In this document: positions 53,633-64,000 of the stretch, piece by piece
Layout: every line of letters starts with the position of its first letter
Position numbering within the stretch: the stretch's first letter is position 1
Assembly: GCA_013399305.1 (NCBI GenBank)
Contig: VXAI01000039.1
Coordinates: 3,475,683 to 3,539,682, forward strand
Reading direction: 5' to 3'
DNA from: Rostratula benghalensis
Taxonomy: Eukaryota > Chordata > Aves > Charadriiformes > Rostratulidae
Length of the DNA: 64,000 bases
Notes under the pieces: model-generated
What the model was told of the DNA's origin: nothing
Database searches by the model: none
The model's input: the letters and a program-made list of their open reading frames with translations, nothing else
Program-made: the position numbers and the translations under genes

Positions 53633-53645
53633 GTTGCTAGGCAAC
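53633..53645. promoter_or_regulatory. RFX-like X-box palindrome
   Basis: GTTGCTAGGCAAC matches the paired half-site pattern GTTGC...GCAAC bound by RFX-family winged-helix factors in vertebrates, with a 3-bp centre. It lies in non-repeat sequence. A 7-bp inverted repeat CTGTCAA/TTGACAG follows at 53,687-53,712. No gene start is seen nearby, so any role would be as a distal element. It may be chance. Confidence 0.35.
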
Positions 53646-56600
53646 TGCCTTATTGTTTTAAACAAACTACACAAAACTGGCAACAGCTGTCAAAGCTCTT
53701 GGCTCTTGACAGTAACGCAGACCTCAAAAGAACCTAGAACAAAGGTCTTCCAGAATGATCTGTAATATATAATCCATTCCCATAGTGCTAGCAAATGTGA
53801 GAAGCTATTTGTTGTTAGCATATAAAGTTATGTGTTAGAATTCTCTAACAAAATGTTTTTGTGACAGCTATGCCATTTGTTTAAATAAATTTTTAAAAAT
53901 GGCAAATACATATATGTTAATTTGGCTTTTGAAAGAATGCCTTTCGTAGCTCTCAATGGCAGAAAATCTGTTCACATGTGTTAGATGAGCATCATCTGTC
54001 TGCAGTCAAGAAAAGAAAAGTGTTACGTAGATGATAGATGTGCATATGTTTGCAGATTTATTTCTTTTCTCTACTGTCAAGTTGTGTATATTTTGATGTC
54101 TCAGAAACAGAGACAAGTTCCTCTTTGTCAGTAGTACAGTCCATAAAAATAGGTCTAGGTGTTTCACACTAACATTTACCAATATGGCAAAACTTTTAAA
54201 CAGGAAACATCCCCCAAAGCTTCAAAAGAAAGAATGGATCTGTACTGAAATAACCAAAGATCTGTCAAAATTATTCACACTATGAAATAAGTAAGCCTGT
54301 AAACAGCTTCATGGTCTGGAACTCTATCTGGAATGTGAAAAATTCAGAGTACCTTCATACCAGCTTTCCCCATCTCCTGATCGCTCGAATGCAAACCAGC
54401 ATAAATCTAGCAGCCAGGCAGTGCTGTGCTTTTACTAATATTTGTGGCTCTCAGTGCAACGTGGCATTTCAAATGCAGTATCACACTAGCTCATCTGCTG
54501 GGCTGTTGCATTATTCACACACCACCTGGATGCAGGTGAAGTCAGTTTAAGTGTCCAAGTACTGTTGTTCTCCTTGTTGCTGTGTGAATGCTCTAACCAT
54601 CAAACTGCTGGCAGCTGCCTTGCTGTGTCCCTGGTTGTTACTGTTCAGTTTTATCCATTCTTGTCAACAAAAGGTGGATTTGACTGTCTAGCTAGTTAAA
54701 GCTTTCATAGGAAAATTCTGAGCTACTGAGTCACTCTCCATGGCAAAATTAATGTTCAAATATAAGAATAGCTGATTTTCAAAATGCTACTCACACTGTA
54801 CATGACAGACTGGCAGAGATTCAGCCTAACAGTACCAGACACTAGTACATGTGCATTTCTACTTTAAGTTAGGCCTTTTTCTATTTGTCTAGTCTAGTTA
54901 TTAATTCCACATTGTAGGGAGAACCTCTTCCAGTTTAAGTTTTGATCCTGATCTTTGTCTTTTGGAAAATTTCAGAAGATGAAAATAGCTTAGCTGTACT
55001 CGTTCAGACCAGGTGTCTACATAGCATGATATCCTGACTCTAAAGTCATATACTGATGCCTGAAAAGAAATAAAAACAGTTTAAGGGTCTGTGATACTTC
55101 CTTGAGGTATCCTCTTGCTCTTTGACTGTACCTTGGCTCACAGGATTTTCTGAGCTTTGTGTCATTTAGATGTTTATGTATTTAGTATATGTATGGCTTT
55201 CTATTTTGTAACATTTGATAGTTCACCTCCAAAGGCACAAACCTTTTTGCATCCATGATGTTTTCTGACTAGGAGTTATACAATTCAGGATAGCACTGCC
55301 TATTGAATCACAAACTTTTGATTGTTTCAAGCTTGTATCTCTTAGTTAAAGCTGATCTTTCCCAGTACTTGTGTAGACAGAGCCAGTGAATAGTCTAGTC
55401 AGCTCTGTACCATCTTTATGGAATTAATGATTTTGTAGGCTTATAACTCCCCTTTTTTGAAGTTGAACAGTCCTAGTTTGCTTAGTGGAAATCGCTACTT
55501 ACCTTTGCTTGACTTTTTGCTGTTTTTTTAAACCTTTTTAGGATTAGAGAGATTAATTCAGGTATTCAGGAGGTAGAAGAAACATTTTTATTTTATTTCT
55601 GTAGTGTTTTGGGGTGGTTTTTTTTTTTCTTGTTTCTTTCCTAGTAATTCCTAGCATTTATTTTGCTTTTTTGACTACTGCCTAGCACTTGTCTGCTGTT
55701 GATCTTGACAAATTGTTATTTTCCCTCAACAAGCCATTTCATTAAAAAAATAATGTTCAGTTCTTCCCCAGACTACAGATTTATCACATCTTTAGGAACA
55801 TTTTTTTTAACATCAGCCTATCTAGCTGTTCATATGTTGTTGTCTTCTGTGTTTTTATAACCAGTGATTTTTTTTTTTTTTAATTAAGTATTGATTAAGG
55901 GAATAGAAGAAGAGATGGTCCAAATGTCTTAATCTGTCAACTGTTATCTGTGAAGCAGAATTTTCCCTTAGTGGGATGAAATGGAGGGCAGCAATTCAAC
56001 CTGCAGTTGCTGTGGGGACATTACAGAATATTTGAACATCTGCTTTGAGAACCTACTTGAAAAATAACCATGCACAGTATAAGAGAAACATGTCTGCTGG
56101 AGACCACTGTTAATGCTGCTGGCACAAGCAAAAATAGAAAAAAAGCTAATATAAGTTCCATAAAGGCCTTCTACTGAATATTGTGTATTTTTGTAGTTGC
56201 ACCTTATTTTTGTTGATAACAGAAGTGTACGTATGAAATTACAGAAAGGCATATAATTACTATAACCTGATAGCTGATGGAAGTTTAAGTGCCCTGAAAA
56301 GTAAGCAGAAAACATCCATACGTAATAATGTTGTCTCCATTGTTTGTCTGGAACTAATACTTTGAGTGTTTGCAATTTTTCCATGCATGTTAAAAAGCAA
56401 ATACAACATACAAAGTGCATACAACGTTACACATGATCAGAACTAATGCTCGATAAATAATGGTAAATTCCATGGCATGGAAAAACATATAAATTCACAT
56501 ATCTTTTTTGCAGCTTGAATGTTCAAATAACAATCTTTTGCTAAATTCAATTTGAAAATGTCTAGACCTTATACAAAGCTTTCAACACATTAAATCTTTT

Positions 56601-57291
56601 CTATGGGGTGAAATAACATTTCCCTATGCGTGCAAATCATGCTTAATGTAGTAGCAATTGTGTGAATAAACTATCCTGCTTCCTTAAGTCACATAAACTA
56701 TTAGTATAAATGTCTAAATTCTTAGGATTTAAATTATGACTTTAAAAAGAACATCTGTAGCACATAGCTGAAATTGTGCATTGTAAAGTCATTAAATGAT
56801 TTAGAAAACTTCTGAGTAACATATCATTAACTTTGAAACTTGCTGTGTCTATCATAGAAATAAATTTCAGATGTTTACCCTGACTTACATAGATTGTAAA
56901 TTGCAGTAAAAACTTTATAATGTTAATACTGTTCATAGTCACTTAGTAGGGAATAAGGAACAAACCAGAACATGCTCATGTTTCTACATCATTTCAAAAT
57001 CTGGATGGTTACAGCAGCTTACATTGTTTTTCCCATGCATTTACTAGTATCCAGAGCCAGAAGGACACCATTTTAACATCAGATGCTAGAACCACACTTG
57101 ACCCAGTTATGTTCCATTCCTCAAAAAGCCACCCTGACATGACTGACTTGTTTTGAATTTGCCAGTTGTGTCAAAAAGCTTGCTAAAATCACAGCCTGAA
57201 ATGTCCCTTTCAAAATAAAAATGAATACTGGGAGCCAAGAAACAAAGAGATCAAAGGATCATGTTTGTAGTTAGGGCAAAACGGTAACTAT
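53646..57291. other. Unique sequence; one 150-codon minus-strand frame
   Basis: No known gene. The longest ATG-started open frame in the window lies here on the minus strand, 55,968-56,420 (150 codons, MHFVCCICFLTC... to the TAA). It is Cys- and Ser-rich at the ends, has no recognisable domain and no splice or promoter context, and its composition fits a chance frame in AT-rich DNA. G/T-rich sequence occurs at about 55,606-55,628, and T14 at about 55,868-55,881. Confidence 0.4.
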
Positions 57292-57347
57292 AACATAATA
57301 TGTTATATTATGTTGCTGTAAATGTTGCTGTTTAGACCTGTTTAGAC
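57292..57347. repeat. 10-bp inverted repeat followed by two short duplications
   Basis: AACATAATAT (57,292-57,301) and ATATTATGTT (57,305-57,314) form a perfect stem around GTT. Directly after it TGTTGCTGT occurs at 57,311 and 57,323, and CTGTTTAGAC occurs twice in tandem at 57,328-57,347. The cluster suggests local replication slippage. Confidence 0.9.
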
Positions 57348-57881
57348 GTGAGGAAACGCACTCACCTCTGTAGTGTTATTGTAAAGATTTAGCTCTTCAG
57401 ATTTTCACAGCTCATTTTACTTGTGAGAGACAGTACTGGGGACACAGAGCAGTACCAGACACTAATTACACTATTGGTGAAGTGGGTAGGTAAATACTGG
57501 TTTATCTCATTAGCACCTCAGAGAGAAGTGGAATTTTCTATGGATGGCAATAGGATCTATTTTTTTTTTTTTTTTCTGTGCATTTTTCTGAATGATCATT
57601 TGGGACCTTAGGCTACCTTAAGTAACATAAGAATTGAGAAGTCAAGCCTACTATCTACCAGTGCTACCGAGCAGAATGTTTTTTCGGCGCCTTGTTTGTA
57701 GTTACAGTAGTATCTATAGGCATTAAATGCCTTTGAAAAATTTGGCATTTAAAGCCTTAAGAATCATCACAAAGAAGTCATGCACATCCTTTATGGGGAT
57801 AGAAGGTGTGAAGTTGACATGTGAAACACACAAATACCAATTTCTGTCTTATTCTGTTTGTTCCTTGGGGTTTTTTTTCAG
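57348..57881. other. Unique sequence, no gene seen
   Basis: Contains a T run at about 57,560-57,575. Nothing else is recognised before the possible exon. Confidence 0.55.
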
Positions 57882-57916
57882 AAGTATGAAGCTGTAGAAC
57901 CCAGATATGAATACTG
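57882..57916 (+). other. Possible 35-nt microexon
   Basis: The stretch is preceded by TTGGGGTTTTTTTTCAG, with no other AG in the 40 nt upstream, and followed by CTG|GTGAGTA, a near-perfect donor. Only one of its three frames is open, reading KYEAVEPRYEY with two bases left over; the other two meet stops. The peptide is charged and Tyr-rich, unlike translated junk nearby, but I do not recognise it. A 35-nt exon shifts the reading frame, so it would have to be constitutive or frame-altering. Chance AG...GT pairs are common in 64 kb. Confidence 0.3.
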
Positions 57917-60900
57917 GTGAGTACAGAAAGAAACTCACTACCAAGGGTCTTAGGAATGCTGAAAAAAAGATCTTTACCTCACTGTCTAATACTGTATTTG
58001 AAGGATTCCAAGGCTGGTACGAGGGCACTGTCTCCTGGTTTCGTTTACACTTAGTCTAGCCAGTGCAGGTGTTGACTCACATCACAAACGTCATCCTGTG
58101 CACACACGTACACTGAAATGAACCAAAGCCCTTTATTTCTCGTTGTTAGTTGACGTCACAAGTTGACAGTGAAACAGGGTGGGTGGAATAAAGCGTCTTA
58201 ATTACTTGAGGATGGCAGAAGATGTGCTGATGCCAGATGATTTCATTATGGTGTACTGCCCAAAAGACTGTAGCAAGGCATTGAAATAATTCTGGGTAGT
58301 TCAGTTAGACTCTACTGTGCCAGTACTTCACTGGAGAAAATTGAAATAAAATTATACTGCTCTAAATATTAACCTTTTAAAAATATGTAACTTACAAAAG
58401 AGTCTATTAATAACACTGGAATATGTATTTTTGAAATGAATCATTGTACACCTTTAGCAGGTTATTGGTTACCATTTTTGCCATATGTTTACACATTCTT
58501 GATCCACAGCCGTCTGGCTCAGAAATCTGTTGGAGCGGGTTGAAATATGATTTGAAAGATCTTAAAAGCCAAGAGCAAATTAGTATTCTGTCTTGTGTAG
58601 AATATAGGAAAAATGCCTTTTTCAAAATCCGATATAGTATTTTATATTAAGCAGATTTTTCATCTTTGTAGATTGTCTTAAACACTTTTCATGCTTGGTA
58701 TTTCCTCTTTCTCCTTTGTTCTCAAGGGGAATGTGCATATTAAAAACAAAACAAAACAAAAAAAAGGCAGTTGAGATTTATATCAAGAGCTGATGGTAAG
58801 CTAACTACTGCAGCTAAATTCAGGCACTAGATGGTTATCACTGCAGCTGTCTGAAGGGTTCAAAAATTGACGTATTCCAGATAGCATTAATGATTATTGA
58901 AAGGTCTCCTCTCCAAAATTTCAATAGCATTTTAATTTTTTAAGTTGTTCATTATTTAATAGTTGTAAACCAATATTCTGCATTTTGAAGAAATCTTGTA
59001 TTTTAAAGCTTATTTTAGAGGTAGTCAATCCAAAGTAAATGACCTGCAGTATTTTTAATTCATAGCTTTTATAAAAATGATATTAAAGGTTCTATTCCTA
59101 CAACACTATGGGTTTTTTTCCTCTTCAGTCACACTTATTTTAATTTCTACATTAATAGAAACTTAATAAGTTTAAGTGATTAATTAGCTGTATTCAGTAA
59201 GTCACTATTTGAACTGAAAATAAACAAATTCTGAAAGAGCAGCTCTGTCTTTCCTTTTAGTTAATATGCACAAATTATATTTTTTATTGAGATTTAAATA
59301 TTTAAGAGAAGAGTTTTTCTTTGCAGAGGAATATTGGGGTGTCAGATTACATACGATCATATTTTTTCCATTTTCCAATTAAGTTGAAACTTGAATTTAC
59401 CAATTTATATACATTCATGTTTTAATGTATACGTGTTCTAGCACAAAGTTAGATCTTTTTCCTTGTTGGAGTGACAATGAATATTTTGTGGTTAGTTCAA
59501 GTTGGTCAAAGTTTTGTAGCAGACATGAATTTTGTATTTAATTTTCATACTTACCATTCTGCATAGAAGGATGTTATAACTCTACATCTATTTAAGCTTA
59601 CAGAAGTGAAAATTAATTTATAGGCAGGAATATTTAAAAGTTTTCTGGAGATGTGGCTAAATAAGGAGTGATATGCAACACATGCAGTTTATGGTATTAA
59701 AGAACTTAAATTTGTCATGTAATTTGTGTTGGTATTTTGAATTAAGAGTTTTGATTTCTTAATTTAAATTCAGATGTTTTCCTGATTTGGGTGGTTTTAT
59801 GCTCTGAAGAACAAAAAGAAATATAGTGCATTCATAATCATTACAAATGTTCTTACAGATCTTGTGGTTTGCTAAAGAACGACTGACTAAGGCACCAAGA
59901 TTTTGGAATCATGAAAAGAGTCTGAGTGTGAAGGGTGCTTTTTGAGGAACTTGCAGAAGAGGAGCTTGCATGATAAACAAGTCTGCAACTGAATGTACTT
60001 AATATTTGAGACAATTTTGTCAGAAGGACTCACCTAATCAGTTTTCCTCTATTACATACTTTAGACAATGTTTCTGAAAGTATTTGTGCTTATAAGATCC
60101 AACTTGCACCTGGCATTCACTCCAAATGTGATATTAAAAGTAATTGCTGGATGATGTGAACACAAGAGAGCATTATTAAGAGTGATAACATCTAGACATA
60201 ATTTTAGTCCTCCAAGAAATCAGAGAATTAGAACAAAATGTTGCCTATTTACTGGCATAACAGTACTGCCTGAAAAACAGAAAATGCAGATGTCTGCTCT
60301 GCTAGCATGCTACATGTTTACTCAGAGGACAGCCAGGGCATAGGACAGTAGCAGTGGTAGTTTTTAGTTCCCTTAAGGACTATTTATGCATAGCATCTGT
60401 CATTGCCAAACTTAAAACTGAGGTCAGGAAGAGAGTAAAGCCTCATTCCCAACACCATTTCTGAGTTAAAAAACAGTATTTATGTTCCTTGCTTATGTGC
60501 TTATGTTCTTCTGAGAAACCAAAATACCTCAGAAATCCTATGTGAATCCTAAAACCAGTGTTAAGAGCCTAAGGCAAATATTAGATTAGTGAGGACAACA
60601 TGTCACTAGTGGCAGATTGCAAGTATTGCCAGCTGTATCATCCTAGCTCTCTGAAATGCTTTGGACGATATTTGTTGTCAGTGCAGTCTATTGTGGAAAG
60701 AAGTGTGATGAGCGTATAACTAAAAGTATCTGTGCCAACTGAAGTTCTTATGAAACTCAGAATTCAAACTGTCTCCTTGATTAAATACAAATAATTAAAA
60801 TGCAAGCTATTAGCATCCTGTAACTATGACTCAGCAATTCCAGTGTCATCCACTCCTTTCTCTAGATGATGATACCCACCTGGAGGGAACTTTATAGTTT

Positions 60901-61999
60901 TCCTTAACCAGCAGGATTTTGCTTTTTTTCTTTATTTTATAAAAGAATAGACAATTAATAATGATTAAAGCAACTTGTGGCTTACATGTCTTAATTTAGA
61001 GACTGTCATTCTAAAACAAACAGTAAGAAAATGAGTTTGATCCAAAGCTTGAGAGATTTAGTTAGTATTTAAATCTTGTTACATTTGTGATTTAAATAGA
61101 TACCATTTTAAGAAATTGCAATCCATCTTTGCATGTATGTATTCAGTACTACAAGAGGATTATTATACTCATAATGATAGGGTGGGGCCTTACTGAGATA
61201 GTAGCCAATTTGAAATGGTTAAGTATATTGAATATAGTTTTATCCATACAAAAGCTATACCACAGTGAAAATAAATATTAAAATAACATGATTTTTTCCC
61301 CCTTCCCTCTATTTGAATGTGGATATTTAGGGTTTGATTAATATTGCATTTGGCGTATAGAAAATATAGTTCTGGTATTTGACATTTTCAACCGAGGTTG
61401 GTTTCTTGCCTGTTTTCAAGTGTTCCTGTGCTCTTGTGGAGTAGATCATGATAGTGTAGTAGAGGTGGCCTTCCAGGGGTGGAGGGAGACAAAGCTCTAG
61501 GCATGGGCTGGGTGGCTGTCCTCACAAGAGTGTTGGTGCTTACACCTCTTCTGCCTCTCAGCCACTACTTATTCTCCAGCTTTTGTCCTATTTAGTCATG
61601 CAAGGAACACTCTTTCACAGCCTCCTCATGTGCTGAGTGACTCCTATGGGCACAGCAGGAAAGTGGTAAAGGTTTTTTTTCCAGGGAGACCTGAGGCTTA
61701 TGTTGGGGGTAGACAAGTGGATGCACAGTAAAAGGTCAAGGGTTTTGCTAAGTGTACTGTGTATGCTTACAGGGTGACTTCTTTCCTGATTCTGCATTTG
61801 GAAAAGGAACATTTTAATATCGTAGATGAATGTGGGATACTCCAGCTTGTGGCAGCTCTCAAGAGAGATCTCACACAGCAGGATGAATACAGGTTTTGTG
61901 CCACAGCTATTCAGAGAGAAGTACTTCTGGTATTCCAATATTTGTTGTTGACAGCCATGTCAACCTCCTATGTATCCAGCTTGCACCCATTGTCCCTTG
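57917..61999. other. Unique sequence, no gene seen apart from one CRE-like word
   Basis: AT-rich unique DNA. It includes the A/C-rich short block 58,742-58,765 (AAAACAAAACAAAAC type) and a slightly GC-richer patch at about 61,430-61,640. The frames at 61,615-61,938 (minus) and 61,759-62,028 (plus) show no known domain. Confidence 0.5.
58151..58158. promoter_or_regulatory. Full CRE palindrome TGACGTCA
   Basis: A perfect CREB/ATF site core, TGACGTCA, in otherwise CpG-poor sequence. About one copy or fewer is expected by chance in this length. No promoter or exon is close enough to assign a target; the possible exon ends 235 bp to the left. Confidence 0.3.
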
Positions 62000-62024
62000 T
62001 ACACACACACACATATATATATTT
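62000..62024. repeat. Compound (AC)n(AT)n microsatellite
   Basis: TACACACACACACATATATATAT, about six AC units and then about four AT units. It lies just upstream of the possible exon at 62,049. Confidence 0.9.
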
Positions 62025-62048
62025 ATAACTCCCTTCGATTTTTTACAG

Positions 62049-62107
62049 GTCAAAGAGAAAGAACTTGCCGTAAAAAGAGGAGTCTGTGGTCTTTTCTTAA
62101 TAGAAAG
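62049..62107 (+). other. Possible 59-nt exon
   Basis: The acceptor is CTCCCTTCGATTTTTTACAG. A branch-point-like TATAACT lies about 20 nt before the AG, and no other AG occurs for about 65 nt upstream. The donor is AAAG|GTGAGG. Two frames are open through the stretch (VKEKELAVKRG..., and QRERTCRKKRS...). The third stops after SKRKNLP. No family is recognised. If the 35-nt stretch at 57,882 were spliced directly to it, the joined frame would be the third and would stop inside this exon. It could also be a noncoding-RNA exon or chance. Confidence 0.3.
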
Positions 62108-63540
62108 GTGAGGACATTACTTGACCTTTTCTGAAAAAGCTGTAAGGGAAAGTAAGATATTTTACATACAAAGATTCTAAAATACATAAGTAGAATATAA
62201 GTAGAATCAATGAGCATGTGCTTCTTTCTTTCTTCCAGTCTTTCTCTCTTTTTTTTTTTCCTTGTCTCACCACTCCCAGCCCCCCCCTCAGTCTTTGAGT
62301 TCCTTTTTTTATTACTATGATTCTTTGGTTCCTCTCTAGAAAGGTGCAGTACAGGTCATTGCAAATGTTGGAACATGCTAAAATGTAAAAGGGTTTATTA
62401 AATTCTGGGGATAGTAATAAACATTTCAGTAGACTGTTGCTGGACAATTGATTGTATAAAGATTTATGTCATAAAATGTACTTTTAAAATAATTCTAAAT
62501 TGTATGAGTACCTTGGAAAGCATTGATCAGCACAGCCTGATTAAGAACAACTTATTTTTTGTAAGCAGTACTTTGTCTGCTTTAATTTGCTCTGCAAATG
62601 TTTCCATGACAACTAAGGGAAAAAATAAAGTTATAACCAAAATTCAGTGTAAGCAAGACAAAACAACCTGTCTTGATTCATGCTGCTGTGATAAATGTGA
62701 GTTTGGCAATCAGCTGTGGATTACATTTTTTATTTTTTTGGAACAGATAGGACTTTTATTTGCATATATTTATTCTCTTAGTTTAAGAAAACACAAGTGT
62801 GTCATTTATGGAAATTGGGGGTTGTTTCTTTTTTTTTTTATTTTATTCCACAGACTTTTGTTTTAAAGCCTTTACATATCTGGAATTTTCTTCTTTTTGA
62901 TGCAAATTGATCATTGTCTGGGCTTTAAACTCCTTCCTGCTATTTCTGTTTTTCTAATCTGTGGTGAAGAGACTTTCATATACACCTGACCTGAAAAAAT
63001 GAGACATTACAGTAGAAAGTTTTGTGCTGTGATGTTATGTTTCTTTGAAGGGATACATTTTATGTTCGATGTGATTGCTTATCTTTCTTCCAAATGAAAG
63101 TAGAATACACCATCTGGAAACAATGGTGCTACTTTTGACCAGGAGCATCAGATCTCACAACTCATTGCTAGGCTCAGTAGAGACAGTTTTACTGTGTCAT
63201 TGTACCAGCTAACAACTCATACGAATCACTGTAGTGTTTTTTTCTCCGTGACTGGTATCTGTTTATCAAGCCTAAAGGTATAAACTTCAAAAACAAATAC
63301 AGTTTCAAAGCATGGAGAAGAAAAAAGTGCAAAAGAAAAAATGGCAAGCAAAGCTACTAGAATCCAGGTGTGTTTTTCATGGTAGCATTGATGTGAGCTG
63401 TTATCTGTAAACTTTCACCTCTTGCAAAACTGCAGGCACCTTTGCTACTGATATTTTAGTTATATTTTTAATGATGTGGTTTGGACGCATACCAGCCAAG
63501 GAAAATAAGGTCCCTCGCCTGTGGAATTTGTTGCCCCATT
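62108..63540. other. Unique sequence, no gene seen
   Basis: Contains a C/T-rich patch (about 62,221-62,290). A 120-codon + frame at 62,504-62,866 begins on ATG a few codons in, holds a Cys-rich segment (CLDSCCCDKCEFG) followed by a hydrophobic segment, and is not recognised. I treat it as chance. Confidence 0.45.
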
Positions 63541-63585
63541 AAAAAAAAAAAAAAAAAAAACCACCACCAAAACCCAAACCAACAC
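63541..63585. repeat. A20 tract followed by A/C-rich block
   Basis: Twenty A residues (63,541-63,560) and then CCACCACCAAAACCCAAACC-like sequence, with no G or T. It is the same type as the block at 5,170. Confidence 0.9.
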
Positions 63586-64000
63586 ATAATTTGGTAGATC
63601 CTTTGACAAATACAAATATTCATAGATTTAGGTTTGAGAAATATTTTTTCTTTAGAAATGATGCACTTACTAAAGTCTACTGAATACATAATTTGAGAAG
63701 TTACCCTCTTTCTTCAAATAAATGTGCCTACAAACAACTTGTTGTTAAAATGAAGGATCGAGTATTTGCCATCCTTATGATGCTTGTTAATTCTGACTTC
63801 TTGCCTAAATAGCATAGTGCTCCTACTCTCTAGTTACCCGATGACTTAAAAAAGTAACTTTCAGTATATTTTAAATGTGGTGATGTAGTTTAATTTACTA
63901 ATTTACAGATATGTGCCAGTATCTTCCTGCTAAACCTGCCTTCTTCATGTAGAATTTGCTCTAATCTGTAAGAATCCACCAAAGAAGTGATTCCTATAAT
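63586..64000. other. Unique sequence, no gene seen
   Basis: AT-rich sequence to the window edge. Nothing is recognised. Confidence 0.55.

Noticed and set aside
62504..62866. 120-codon frame with a Cys-rich segment and hydrophobic tail
   Set aside because: The hydrophobic part is translated T-rich sequence. There is no signal of a real transcript.

Overview
The window looks like AT-rich nuclear DNA from a bird, or at least a sauropsid. The best evidence is five fragments of the CR1 non-LTR retrotransposon. All five are truncated at the 5' side and keep the CR1 3' end, which has the typical short terminal repeats of the ATTCTRTGA kind and no poly(A) tail. They lie at about 10,674-10,790 (-), 25,440-26,247 (+), 29,182-29,418 (+), 41,056-41,363 (-) and 49,882-50,430 (+). 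The rest has the character of an intron or a gene desert: CpG-poor, full of T and A runs, with stop codons throughout. No operons, promoters in the bacterial sense, rRNA, tRNA or CRISPR arrays are visible.

I recognise no protein-coding gene. The only protein-like sequences with a family match are decayed CR1 ORF2 C-terminal ends. Other open frames of 60 to 150 codons fit the chance background of 64 kb, and several start on TTG or GTG. Two short stretches on the + strand look like possible exons: 57,882-57,916 (35 nt) and 62,049-62,107 (59 nt). Both have a clean polypyrimidine-AG acceptor and a consensus donor. If real, they would place the right end of the window inside a transcription unit on the + strand, but no known protein is recognised in them.

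Layout. 1-10,673: unique sequence with a TG repeat, a G12/GGA purine tract, a T34 tract next to a possible retrocopy 3' end (4,633-5,166), an A/C-rich block and a perfect 12-bp inverted repeat at 7,276-7,305. 10,674-13,801: CR1, an 18-nt duplication, an 18-bp perfect palindrome, and a 76-nt hairpin (27-bp stem) in a small CpG-rich patch at 13,435-13,610. 13,802-25,439: unique sequence, a 36-nt-period repeat, and an AT-rich homeodomain-like inverted repeat at 24,225-24,277. 25,440-29,418: two CR1 copies, the first nearly readable with one base inserted. 29,419-41,055: unique sequence with a 20-N assembly gap at 30,397-30,416. 41,056-50,430: two more CR1 copies with a long unique stretch between them. 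50,431-64,000: unique sequence with an RFX-like X-box, a full CRE palindrome, the two possible exons and an A20 tract.

There is no gene network to describe. The most unusual structure is the 13,435-13,510 hairpin. The most testable biology is the pair of possible exons at the right end.
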